Below are positions 1-8,224 of a stretch of DNA of 62,739 nt, in pieces. The position numbers and the translations under genes were made by a program. This DNA comes from Pseudoduganella buxea (GTDB lineage: Bacteria > Pseudomonadota > Gammaproteobacteria > Burkholderiales > Burkholderiaceae_D). The stretch lies in assembly GCF_009720835.1 (NCBI RefSeq), contig NZ_WNKZ01000026.1:1-62739 (forward strand). The letters are read 5' to 3'. How positions within the stretch are numbered: position 1 is the stretch's first letter; every line of letters begins with the position of its first letter. Under the pieces are notes generated by a model. That model ran no database searches. It was not told the origin of the DNA and saw nothing but the letters and a program-made list of their open reading frames with translations.

Positions 1-694
1 CACCGGGGCGCTCGATGCGGCCGCCTTCCGCGCGCGTGCGGCGCAAGGCCTGCCGTTCCTGATGCGGGGCGCGGCGGCGCGCTGGCCGCTGGCGGCGCTG
101 ACGGTGCAAAGCCTGCGCGAGCACTACAGCGACCTGCCCGTGCGGGCGAGAGTGGGCGACTACGTTGGTACGGCCTTCGCGCCGGACCGCGCCATGCAGG
201 ACATGTCGCTGCTGGCCTACCTCGACCTTGTCGCCGCCGGCACGCAAGGCCTGCCGCCGTACCTGGGCAACCTGGAACTGCGCGCCTTGAACCGCCTGTG
301 TCACTGGCCGAATTTCTTCGACAAGATGGGCCCGCCCCGTTTCTGGCTGGGCCCCGCAGGGACCGTCACGCCCCTGCACTGCGACTATGACGACAACATC
401 TTCGCCCAGCTGTGGGGCAGCAAGCGCATCTGCCTGGCCCCGCCCCACCACGACGAGTTCCTGTACCCCAGCGAAGCGAACGCCATCCTGTTCGGCTCGC
501 CGTTCGATCCCGAAGCGCCGGACTACGAACGCTTCCCGCTGGCGCGGCAGGCCGCCGTCATCGACTGCACCGTCGGGCCGGGCGACATGCTGTACGTGCC
601 GGCCGGCTGGTACCACCAGGTGCGCTCGCTGACGTTCTCGCTGTCCTCGAACCGGTGGGCGCGCGCCGTGCCACTGGCACTGGGGAATCGCTGA
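1..694 (+). CDS. cupin-like (JmjC/cupin_8) domain protein, 5' end outside the window
   Basis: The reading frame is open from position 2, so the start lies upstream of the window; an internal ATG at 62 is not a convincing start. The visible ~230 residues fit a JmjC-type cupin. They contain the iron-binding stretch LHCDYDDN (HxD), then WGSKRICLAPP, and near the end GDMLYVPAGWYHQVRSL, which carries the distal His. Members of this fold are Fe(II)/2-oxoglutarate oxygenases such as FIH-like or peptidyl hydroxylases. The substrate here is unknown. The final codons (L G N R stop) lie inside an 18-bp inverted repeat arm, so the C-terminus may have been set by an inserted element. Confidence 0.8.
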   Translation, partial: TGALDAAAFRARAAQGLPFLMRGAAARWPLAALTVQSLREHYSDLPVRARVGDYVGTAFAPDRAMQDMSLLAYLDLVAAGTQGLPPYLGNLELRALNRLCHWPNFFDKMGPPRFWLGPAGTVTPLHCDYDDNIFAQLWGSKRICLAPPHHDEFLYPSEANAILFGSPFDPEAPDYERFPLARQAAVIDCTVGPGDMLYVPAGWYHQVRSLTFSLSSNRWARAVPLALGNR

Positions 695-845
695 TTTATT
701 GCTGGTGGATGAGATTCGTCTTGAAAAACGTGTCCAGCAAGACGTAAATGCCCTGTCATACCGGGGTATGGCGGGGCATTTGTGGCGCAGCTGGGCGCGT
801 TTTCTCATGGCGCAGATCGCCGCCATGAATAAATCAGCGGTTCCC
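683..845. mobile_element. MITE-like element with 18-bp terminal inverted repeats
   Basis: Positions 683-700 and 828-845 are inverted copies of each other with one mismatch in 18. The 163-bp interval codes for nothing evident and holds a second long imperfect palindrome at 746-781 (17-bp arms, two mismatches). The left arm supplies the stop codon of the cupin gene. The right arm ends about 10 bp from a LysR gene relic. This looks like a non-autonomous insertion element. No clear target-site duplication was seen and the parent IS family is not identified. The inner hairpin could also serve as a terminator. Confidence 0.5.
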
Positions 846-856
846 TAGGGACCTGA

Positions 857-1060
857 TCACAGCACGGCAGCGACGATGGCGTCGGCCACGGCGCGCGCTC
901 GCGCGCCGTGCGCCAGGTCGCCGTGCATGACGAGGAACATCTCGCAGTAGTGCTCGCGCTCGGGCAGGACGCGCACCAGGCATGGATCGCCCGCCACCAT
1001 GTGCACCGGGCAGCTCGGCGATGCCCGGGCCGCTGGCGTGGCTGCTGGTGTTCTTCAACG
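857..1060 (-). pseudogene. C-terminal relic of a LysR-family regulator
   Basis: Reading the minus strand from the stop at 857-859 upward gives about 48 in-frame residues that look like the end of a LysR effector-binding domain: VHMVAGDPCLVRVLPE, then FLVMHGDLAHGARARAVADA and IVAAVL. A one-base frameshift near 1008 separates this from GPGIAELP, the usual GlGIalLP motif just before it. Nothing upstream resembles the rest of the gene or its DNA-binding domain. The gene is therefore truncated and frameshifted. It sits directly beside the MITE-like repeat, which may have taken part in its loss. Confidence 0.65.
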
Positions 1061-1262
1061 TGGGCCGCGCGGCGACCCGCCCGGCCGCGCGCCCCGTGGC
1101 CGACTAGGCCGGGCCTGCGGTATCGATCAGGCTTGCAATGTGCAAGCCGGTCGTCGACGCGATCCTTCGCATTCCGGGGCCGGCGGGAAGGTAGCAGAGG
1201 TGACAATTTCTGGTGTATCGTCATGGCTTGTCCTTCAACCTGGCGCATTACGTCCCCATTTC

Positions 1263-4082
1263 ATGAAATTCGCATCCCTGCGCCTGCCGGCGCTCGTCAC
1301 CCTGTTCAGCTGCACCTTGCTGGCGCGTGGCGCGGAACTGCCGGCGCTCGAGCAACCGTTGCCGCTGTCGCCGCTGGTCAAGGTGGGCAAGCTGCCGAAC
1401 GGGTTGACCTACTATATCCAGAAGAACGGCCGGCCCGCCAAGAAGCTGGAATTGCGCCTCGTCGTCAAGGCCGGCTCGATCCTGGAAGACGAAGACCAGC
1501 TCGGACTGGCGCACTTCACCGAGCACATGGCCTTCAACGGTTCCACCCATTTCAAGCGCCATGAACTGATCGACTACCTGCAGTCGGCCGGCGTCAAGTT
1601 CGGGCGCGACCTGAATGCCTATACCAGCTTCGATGAAACCGTGTACGTGCTGCCCATCCCGACGGACAAGAAGGAAGTCGTGGAAAAAGGCTTCCTGGTG
1701 CTGGAAGACTGGGCCCATGGCCTGAAGTTCAATGACGCCGACATCGACAGCGAGCGTGGCATCGTGCTGGAGGAACTGCGCCTGGGCAAGGGCGCCAGCG
1801 ACCGCATGAACAAGATACTGTATCCGAAACTGTTCAACGGCTCGCGCTACGCCGAGCGCCTGCCGATCGGCAAGGCTGACGTGCTGCGCACCTTCCATCC
1901 CGATGCGATCCGCCGCTTCTACCGCGACTGGTACCGGCCCGACCTGATGGCCGTCATCGTGGTGGGCGACATCGACCCGAACGAGGCGGAAAAACTGGTC
2001 AAGTCCCATTTCGGCAAGCTGGCCAATCCGCAGTACGCGCGCCCGCGCACCTACGCCACCATCCCCGAGCGCAAGCAGAACGAAAGCCTGGTGGTGCGCG
2101 ACGCCGAGGCGCCGGCCGACGTGCTGTATATCCGCTATCCGATCCAGCCCTACGTGGAAGCGACCACCTTGGGCGGCTACCGCGCCGAACTGGTCGAGAA
2201 GCTGTATGGCGGCATGCTGAGCCAGCGCATGATGGAGCTGACGCAGCAGGCCGACCCGCCGTTCATCCAGGGCGGCAGCGGCATGGGCAAGGTGGTGCGG
2301 GGCTACCGGTCGTTTGCCGTGTCGGCCCTGTTGGGCAAGGGCGGTGCCATGCCGGCCATCGATGCGCTGGTGCAGGAAGGCGAGCGGGCGCGCCAGTTCG
2401 GCTTCACGGCGCCGGAACTGGAACGGGCCAAGAAGACCATGCTGCGCAACTACGAGCGCATGTACAACGAACGGGACAAGTCCGATTCGGCCGGCTTCGT
2501 CGCCGAGTACCTGCGCAACTTCCTGCAGGGCGAGGCCATGCCCGGCATCGAGAACGAATACCATTACGCCAACGCCATGGTGCCCGGCATCACGCTGGAA
2601 GAAGTCAACGCGGCCGTGCGCGCGGCCCTGCCGGCCGACGAAAAGAAGCTGGTAATCCTGATGGGTGCCCTGAAGGAGCCGCCGGCGCCGGAACCGGCCC
2701 AGCTGCTGGCCGCCGTCGACAAGGCCCGCACCACGGCCGTCACGGCGCGCGAAGGGAAAACCTATGCTGCCACGCTGCTGCCGCAGGTGCCGGTGGCCGG
2801 CAGCATCGTCGCCGAAGTGCAGCACAAGGCGCTGGGCGTGACGGAGCTGACCTTGTCGAATGGCGTGAAGGTGATGTTGAAACCCACCGACTTCCGTAAC
2901 GACCAGATCCTGATGAGCGCCGCGCGCTTCGGCGGCCAGTCCCTGTTCGGCGACGACGATATCTTCAATGCGCGCTATGCCAGCGCGCTGACGGCGCAGA
3001 TGGGCATACTGGACTACGCGCCGGCGGATCTGCAGAAGGTGCTGGCCGGACGCAGCGCCGTCATCTCGGCGACGATGGGCGAACTGACGGAAAACGTGTC
3101 GGGCAACGCCGGCAGCAACGACCTGGAAACGCTGCTGCAGCTGACCTACGCGAAGCTGACCAGCCCGCGCCGGGACGAGGTGCTGTTCCGCTCTTTCGTG
3201 GGCCGCCAGCGCGACATGGCGCGCAACAACCAGGCCCGCCCCGAAGCGGAGTATGCCAACGCGATCCGGCTGGCGCTGTACGGCAACCACCCCCGCGTGG
3301 CAGGCCTGCCGCGTCCGGAGGACTTCGACCAGGTCAGCCTGGACCGGGTCCAGCAGCTCTACCGCGAGCGTTTCGGCAGCGCCAAGGGCTGGACCTTCTT
3401 CTTCGTCGGCAGCTTCGACGTGGAGAAGATCAAGCCGCTGCTGGCGACCTACGTGGCCAGCCTGCCGGCGCCGGACATCGCCGTGAGCTACCGCGACCTG
3501 GGCATCCGGCCCGTACGCGGCGTCGTACGCAAGGAGGTCAGGCGCGGCAAGGAGGCCAAGAGCGCCGTCGCCATCACGTTCACGGGCGAGGCAGCGTACT
3601 CGCAGATGGAACAGATGCGCCTTGCCGCCGCCATCGAGGTGCTCAATATCAAGCTGACCGAAGTGCTGCGCGAGAAGATGGGCCTGATCTATGGCGGTGG
3701 CGCCAGCGGCAACCTGGGCAAGATCCCCTACGGGAACTACAACATCACCTTGAACATGCCGTGCGGGCCGGAGAACGTGCAGAAGGTGATCGACGCAACG
3801 TTCGCGGAAATGCGCAAGCTGCAGCAGAACGGACCCGAACCGGGCGACCTGGCCAAGGTCAGGCAGAACTGGGACAACAACCACCGCCGCGCGCTGGGCG
3901 AGAACGGCTACTGGCTGACGCAATTGCAGGGCGCCGTCCTGTATGGCCACGAGCTGTCGAATATCCTCGACTACGAGAAGCGCCTGGCCACCCTGAGCGC
4001 GGCCGACGTCAAGGCGGCGGCGCAGCGTTACTTCGATTTCAATAATTATGTCCAGGTCGTGATGAATCCGGAGGCGAAATAA
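1263..4082 (+). CDS. M16-family zinc metalloprotease, exported
   Basis: This 939-residue protein has the double M16 peptidase architecture of pitrilysin and PqqL-like enzymes. An N-terminal signal sequence covers roughly residues 1-23. The inverted zinc motif HFTEH lies at 84-88 and the stretch ERGIVLEE (164-171) should supply the third zinc ligand. A second, inactive M16 half fills the C-terminal ~450 residues. It is likely periplasmic and would degrade or process peptides. I chose the ATG at 1263 because the signal peptide begins there; the open frame upstream has no such feature. Its stop overlaps the start of the P450 gene in TAATG, so the two are probably translationally coupled. Confidence 0.9.
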   Translation: MKFASLRLPALVTLFSCTLLARGAELPALEQPLPLSPLVKVGKLPNGLTYYIQKNGRPAKKLELRLVVKAGSILEDEDQLGLAHFTEHMAFNGSTHFKRHELIDYLQSAGVKFGRDLNAYTSFDETVYVLPIPTDKKEVVEKGFLVLEDWAHGLKFNDADIDSERGIVLEELRLGKGASDRMNKILYPKLFNGSRYAERLPIGKADVLRTFHPDAIRRFYRDWYRPDLMAVIVVGDIDPNEAEKLVKSHFGKLANPQYARPRTYATIPERKQNESLVVRDAEAPADVLYIRYPIQPYVEATTLGGYRAELVEKLYGGMLSQRMMELTQQADPPFIQGGSGMGKVVRGYRSFAVSALLGKGGAMPAIDALVQEGERARQFGFTAPELERAKKTMLRNYERMYNERDKSDSAGFVAEYLRNFLQGEAMPGIENEYHYANAMVPGITLEEVNAAVRAALPADEKKLVILMGALKEPPAPEPAQLLAAVDKARTTAVTAREGKTYAATLLPQVPVAGSIVAEVQHKALGVTELTLSNGVKVMLKPTDFRNDQILMSAARFGGQSLFGDDDIFNARYASALTAQMGILDYAPADLQKVLAGRSAVISATMGELTENVSGNAGSNDLETLLQLTYAKLTSPRRDEVLFRSFVGRQRDMARNNQARPEAEYANAIRLALYGNHPRVAGLPRPEDFDQVSLDRVQQLYRERFGSAKGWTFFFVGSFDVEKIKPLLATYVASLPAPDIAVSYRDLGIRPVRGVVRKEVRRGKEAKSAVAITFTGEAAYSQMEQMRLAAAIEVLNIKLTEVLREKMGLIYGGGASGNLGKIPYGNYNITLNMPCGPENVQKVIDATFAEMRKLQQNGPEPGDLAKVRQNWDNNHRRALGENGYWLTQLQGAVLYGHELSNILDYEKRLATLSAADVKAAAQRYFDFNNYVQVVMNPEAK

Positions 4083-5536
4083 TGGACCGCGCAAATCTTC
4101 CCGTCGCCGCCGTGCGCCTGGCCACCCTGGACGGCCCGCCCACGCGCAGCATGCACGAACTGCCGATGCCGAAGGGGGCACCTATTATCGGCAATATGCG
4201 CCAGCTCGACGGCGACCACTTCCACCGCACGCTGGAGAACTGGGCGCGCGAACTGGGCCCCCTGTTCCGTTTCACGGTCCTGGGCCGCTCCCTGGTGGTG
4301 TCCTCGGAGCGGGCCGCCGTGACGGCGCTGATGCGCGAGCGGCCCGACCTGGTGCGGCGCGGCGCGCGCGCATCGGCCATCCTGGAAGAAACCATCACGC
4401 CGGGCATCTTCAGTGCCGAGGGCGACGACTGGCGCCAGCAGCGCAAGCTGGTGATGCGGGCGCTGACGCCCGAAGTGGTGCACAACTTCTTCCCACGCCT
4501 GGTCGAACTGACGGAGCGGCTGCGCCAGCGCTGGGCCAAGGCCGCGGCGCGGGGGCAGAAGATCGACGTGGCGCGCGACCTGAAGGCCTGGACCCTGGAT
4601 GTGACGATCGGCCTGGCGATGGGCTACGATATCGACACCCTGCAGAACGAGCATAATCCCCTGCAGCGCGATATCGAAACGGTGTTCCTGCGTATCTCGC
4701 AACGGGTCACGTCGGCGTTGCCATACTGGCGCCTGTTCCGGCTGGCGGTGGACCGCGAGGCCGATGCTGCCGCCCAGCGCATCAGCGATGCGATCGCAGG
4801 CTTCATTGCCGGCGCGCGCGAACGCATGGCGGCCAATCCGGAGCTGCGCCGCAAGCCGACGAACATGCTCGAAGCCCTGGTGGCGGCGCGCGACGAACCC
4901 GATTCCGGCCTGTCCGACGAAGCCGTGATCGGCAACGCCATCACGACGGTCTTTGCCGGCGAGGACACGACGTCGAACACCATTGCCTGGCTGCTGGACT
5001 TCCTCGTGCGCCACCCGGAGCAGGCGCAAGCCGTGGCGCGCGAGGCCGATACGGTGCTGGGACAGGACGCCGTGCTGCGCGACTACCGCCAGCTCGACAG
5101 CATGCCCTACCTGGACGCGGCGCTGCGCGAAGCCATGCGCCTGAAACCCGTGGCGCCGTTCATGATCCTGGAGCCCACCGCCGATATCGTCATCGACGAC
5201 GTGCTGATTCCGGCCGGCACGGCCATCTTCACCCTGCTGCGCCACAGTTTCGAACGCGACAATACCTTGACGGAGCCGGGCCTGTTCCAGCCCGAACGGT
5301 GGCTGGCCCCGGACACGGCCGGCGCCGACGACCCGGCCCGCAAGCTGTTCCCTTTCGGCGGCGGTCCCCGGTTCTGCCCGGGGCGCTACCTGGCCATGGC
5401 GGAGATGAAGATGGTGTTGTCGATGCTGGCAAAGGGCTTCCGGCTCGAGCTCGACACGGCCGCCCCGCCGGTGGAAGAACGCTTCACGTTCACGATGACG
5501 CCCAGCGTGCTGCCCGTTCTGCTGCGGCCGCGGTGA
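4082..5536 (+). CDS. cytochrome P450
   Basis: This 484-residue soluble haem monooxygenase has the full set of P450 signatures. These are the I-helix oxygen-activation motif FAGEDTTS (291-298), the K-helix ExxR pair Glu350/Arg353 (EAMR), and the haem loop FPFGGGPRFCPGRY with proximal ligand Cys432. The N-terminus has no obvious membrane anchor. No ferredoxin or reductase gene lies nearby, so redox partners must come from elsewhere. The substrate cannot be read from sequence. The start codon shares bases with the stop of the upstream M16 protease, an unusual partnership for a P450. Confidence 0.92.
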   Translation: MDRANLPVAAVRLATLDGPPTRSMHELPMPKGAPIIGNMRQLDGDHFHRTLENWARELGPLFRFTVLGRSLVVSSERAAVTALMRERPDLVRRGARASAILEETITPGIFSAEGDDWRQQRKLVMRALTPEVVHNFFPRLVELTERLRQRWAKAAARGQKIDVARDLKAWTLDVTIGLAMGYDIDTLQNEHNPLQRDIETVFLRISQRVTSALPYWRLFRLAVDREADAAAQRISDAIAGFIAGARERMAANPELRRKPTNMLEALVAARDEPDSGLSDEAVIGNAITTVFAGEDTTSNTIAWLLDFLVRHPEQAQAVAREADTVLGQDAVLRDYRQLDSMPYLDAALREAMRLKPVAPFMILEPTADIVIDDVLIPAGTAIFTLLRHSFERDNTLTEPGLFQPERWLAPDTAGADDPARKLFPFGGGPRFCPGRYLAMAEMKMVLSMLAKGFRLELDTAAPPVEERFTFTMTPSVLPVLLRPR

Positions 5537-5547
5537 AAGGGGAGGGA

Positions 5548-6030
5548 ATGCGTTCATTGCTCATGACTTTGTTGCTCGCCTGTGCCTGGCCCGCCCTGGC
5601 GGCCGAGGCGCAGCACTTTCAATACCAGCTGCCGGTACAGGCCGAGGCACCGTGCATCGCCGTCACCGACAGCCACCTGCGGGCCACGCTCTTGATACCG
5701 CGCGCGGCGCTGGAATCCCTGGCCGGCGCCGGCGGCGAAGTGGCCGACCAGGCGCAGGCCGTCCTGGCGCAGCATGCCGCCGATGCATCCGTGGGTGCGC
5801 AAGGGTGCGTGGCCGTGCCAGCCGGCTTTCCCGGCGGGCTCGCGTTCAATGCCCTGCTAGAGGAGGGCGGCACTGCGCTCCACTACCAGGGCCGGCCACT
5901 GAAGAGGGTCGCCCTGCACCAGCGCGGCACCGACTGGTCGAATTACGACGTGCTCCACCCCGTCGCGGGTGGCGAAGACCTGCTGTGGCAGCATGTGTCG
6001 ATCCGCAGCCATGACGGGCCGGCCAGGTAA
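5548..6030 (+). CDS. small exported protein of unknown function
   Basis: A 160-residue protein starting 11 bp after the P450 stop, with a good ribosome site (ggggaggg). Residues 1-20 form a typical signal peptide ending in ALA-AEA. The mature part has two cysteines, one near residue 36 (EAPCIAV) and one near residue 91 (QGCVAVP), which could form a disulphide. I do not recognise the family. Its position suggests cotranscription with the protease and P450. Confidence 0.7.
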   Translation: MRSLLMTLLLACAWPALAAEAQHFQYQLPVQAEAPCIAVTDSHLRATLLIPRAALESLAGAGGEVADQAQAVLAQHAADASVGAQGCVAVPAGFPGGLAFNALLEEGGTALHYQGRPLKRVALHQRGTDWSNYDVLHPVAGGEDLLWQHVSIRSHDGPAR

Positions 6031-6074
6031 GTCACCGTGGCGCGCCGGCCGGGAAAACGAATGAGGAAACCACC

Positions 6075-6629
6075 ATGCTGAAAAAAGTCCTGTTGGGTTT
6101 TGTCGTGATTGCCGCCGTCATCGTCGCGCTCGCGCTGATGCAGCCGAATGCCTTCGAAGTACGGCGCAGCGTCGTCATCGACGCGCCCCCCGAGAAGATT
6201 TCCAGCTACCTCAACGACTTCCACCAGTGGTCCGCCTGGTCGCCATGGGAGCGGCTCGATCCGGCCATGCGCCGCACCTACTCCGGCGCGCCGCGCGGCA
6301 AGGGCGCCGTCTACGCGTGGGCCGGCAACGACGAGGTGGGCGAAGGGCGCATGGAGATCGTGGAAGACCGCGCACCGGGCCGGATCGAGATCGAACTGGA
6401 TTTCATCAAGCCCTTCGCCTCGCGCAGCCGCACCGTGTTCGAGCTGGAGCCGGGGCCGAACGGCACAACGGTGACTTGGACCATGTCCGGGCCGTCGCCC
6501 TTCATCACGAAGCTGCTGGGCGTATTCGTCAGCATGGACCGGATGGTGGGCAAGGACTTCGACACAGGCCTGCGCCAGTTGAAGGCGGCGGCCGAGGGCA
6601 AGCCGGCGCCGGTGGGAGCGCCGGCATGA
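6075..6629 (+). CDS. SRPBCC (START-like) family protein with N-terminal membrane anchor
   Basis: 184 residues. Residues 5-22 form a hydrophobic segment that is probably a membrane anchor. What follows has the pattern of polyketide cyclase/dehydrase (SRPBCC) folds: FEVRRSVVIDAPPEKISSYLNDFHQWSAWSPWE (in pieces), later GRIEIELDFIKPF, and a C-terminal amphipathic helix (FDTGLRQLKAAAEG). Such proteins bind hydrophobic ligands in a deep pocket. The true ligand is unknown. Its stop overlaps the next start as ATGA, pointing to coupled translation. Confidence 0.8.
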   Translation: MLKKVLLGFVVIAAVIVALALMQPNAFEVRRSVVIDAPPEKISSYLNDFHQWSAWSPWERLDPAMRRTYSGAPRGKGAVYAWAGNDEVGEGRMEIVEDRAPGRIEIELDFIKPFASRSRTVFELEPGPNGTTVTWTMSGPSPFITKLLGVFVSMDRMVGKDFDTGLRQLKAAAEGKPAPVGAPA

Positions 6630-7057
6630 CGCCGCGCCGCCTGGCCGGCATGCTCGCCGTCGCGGCAATGGTGCCGGCGCTTGCGCTGGCCGCGCCGCTG
6701 CGGGCCGACCACCCCATCGTCGGCGTGTGGCGCCTGGAACTGCCGGAGCAGGCCTGCGCCGAAACCTACCGTATCCGCGCCGACGGCACGGCATTGATCA
6801 CCAGCGCCGAGGAAGTGGCCGAGACCCGCTTCGAGATCGCCGACCAGCCCGACGCAGCAGGCTTTTATCGCACCGTCAACCGCATCGTCAAGGACAACGG
6901 CAAGCGCGATTGCTCGGGCCAGGTCACGGCGCCGGGCCACGCCATCGCCACCTTCATCCTGTTCCACCCGTCTGGCGACCAGTTCCTCATGTGCCAGCGG
7001 GCCGACACGCGCGCCTGCATCGGCCCGCTCGTGCGGGTCAAGGGCGACTGGATCTGA
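6626..7057 (+). CDS. small exported protein, lipocalin-like in size, unknown function
   Basis: 143 residues, beginning at the ATGA overlap with the SRPBCC gene. Residues 1-21 look like a signal peptide (AVAAMVPALALAA). The mature part starts with DHPIVGVWRLELPEQACAETY, a phrase typical of small beta-barrel lipocalin-like proteins. It has four cysteines that could pair. It ends three bases before the convergent AraC-type gene. No firm family assignment can be made. Confidence 0.65.
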   Translation: MTPRRLAGMLAVAAMVPALALAAPLRADHPIVGVWRLELPEQACAETYRIRADGTALITSAEEVAETRFEIADQPDAAGFYRTVNRIVKDNGKRDCSGQVTAPGHAIATFILFHPSGDQFLMCQRADTRACIGPLVRVKGDWI

Positions 7058-7060
7058 CGC

Positions 7061-8131
7061 CTACAGCCCGCGCGTGCCGGGCGCCGACCGTTCGCGCCAC
7101 GCGCCGGGATTGATGCCGGCCCAGTCGCGGAAAGCGTGGTTGAAGGCGCTCTGTTCCTGGTAGCCCAAAAGCGAGGTGATTTCCAGCAGCGACAGGCCGC
7201 GCGCCAGGTAGTCGCGCGCCAGCGCGAAGCGGGCCTGGTCCAGGATCTGCTGGAAGCTGGCGCCGGCACCGGCCAGCTTGCGCTGCAAGGTGCGCGGCGT
7301 CATGCGCAACTGCCGCGCCACCGCTGCCAGCCGCGCTTCGCCATGGGGCAGGCCGGCAACGATGGCCGCATGCACCTGCGCGGCCAGGTCCGGCTCGGGC
7401 GTGTGCTGGCGCAGCAGCCGCTCGGCATGCGTCTGCAATACGGGATACAGGCTGACGTCGGCATTCGGCACCGGGCAGGCCAGCAGGGCAGCGTCGAAGC
7501 AGGCCGTGTTGGTGGCCGCGCCGAAGGCCGGCACACTGCCGAACACGCGGCGGTATTCCTCGTGGCCGGCCGGGTCGCCGCCGTCGTGCATCAGCGCCAG
7601 GCTGGGCGCCGGCAGGCTGGTGCCGGCCAGCCAGTTGCCGAACACGCGGATGCCGGCGAACACGCTGTCGGCCAGGTGCCGGTGGCGCGGCGGATAGTGG
7701 CTGTGCCAGCTGTACGCGGCCACGTCGCCCTGCACCGTCAGGGTCGAACGGCCCAGGTCGTGCGCCAGCGCTTCGTAGCGCAGGGTCTGGGCGAAGGCCT
7801 GGCCGAAATCCCGGCAACTGAGCAGGATCAGCCCATAGGCGCTGAAGGTGCCCAGCTTGACCCGCTCGCCCACGTGCAGGCCGAAGTGGGGATCGTTCCC
7901 CAGCTCGGCGCCCGCATCGAGCAGGCGAACGTAGTCGGCGGCGGGCAGGCGCGCCGGCAGCGGGTCGAGGGCATCGGCGGCCAGCCCTGCACCACGGGCC
8001 AGGGCGGCGGCGCCGACGCCGCGCGCGGCGGCCGCTTCCAGCAAGGGCTGCAGGTAGGAACCGGCGACCCGGCCCGGATGATTCGGGCGGGCGGGAATGC
8101 AGATGGCATGATCGAGCAAGGCAGTTGTCAT
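7061..8131 (-). CDS. AraC-family transcriptional regulator (Arabinose_bd type)
   Basis: 357 residues from the ATG at 8131; an in-frame ATG at 8176 would add 15 residues and neither has a strong ribosome site. The N-terminal ~220 residues match the ligand-binding domain of the AraC subgroup found in many proteobacteria (FGLHVGERVKLGTFSAYGLI, RHRHLADSVFAGIRVF in part). The last ~95 hold the double helix-turn-helix, with MTPRTLQRKLAGAGASFQQIL and LLEITSLLGYQEQSAFNHAF. It is divergent from the flavoprotein/GlpD/FGGY operon and probably controls it. A TATACT-like -10 lies at about 8191-8196 on this strand. Confidence 0.88.
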   Translation of the reverse strand: MTTALLDHAICIPARPNHPGRVAGSYLQPLLEAAAARGVGAAALARGAGLAADALDPLPARLPAADYVRLLDAGAELGNDPHFGLHVGERVKLGTFSAYGLILLSCRDFGQAFAQTLRYEALAHDLGRSTLTVQGDVAAYSWHSHYPPRHRHLADSVFAGIRVFGNWLAGTSLPAPSLALMHDGGDPAGHEEYRRVFGSVPAFGAATNTACFDAALLACPVPNADVSLYPVLQTHAERLLRQHTPEPDLAAQVHAAIVAGLPHGEARLAAVARQLRMTPRTLQRKLAGAGASFQQILDQARFALARDYLARGLSLLEITSLLGYQEQSAFNHAFRDWAGINPGAWRERSAPGTRGL

Positions 8132-8224
8132 GAAAGCGCAAGACCGGGCGAGGGCGTCAACGTAATCTGCCGACATCGGCGATGAACGCCAGTATAGCGC
8201 CGGGTCACGGTGGGGAGCGTAGCA

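Noticed and set aside
1104..1172. 22-codon minus-strand frame (MRRIASTTGLHIASLIDTAGPA)
   Set aside because: Too short, no ribosome site and no recognised family; it may be debris beside the LysR relic.
1248..4181. 977-residue open frame on the minus strand opposite the M16 protease
   Set aside because: It is a shadow of the protease gene. The composition is unlike protein and the + strand frame has a signal peptide and the HFTEH motif.
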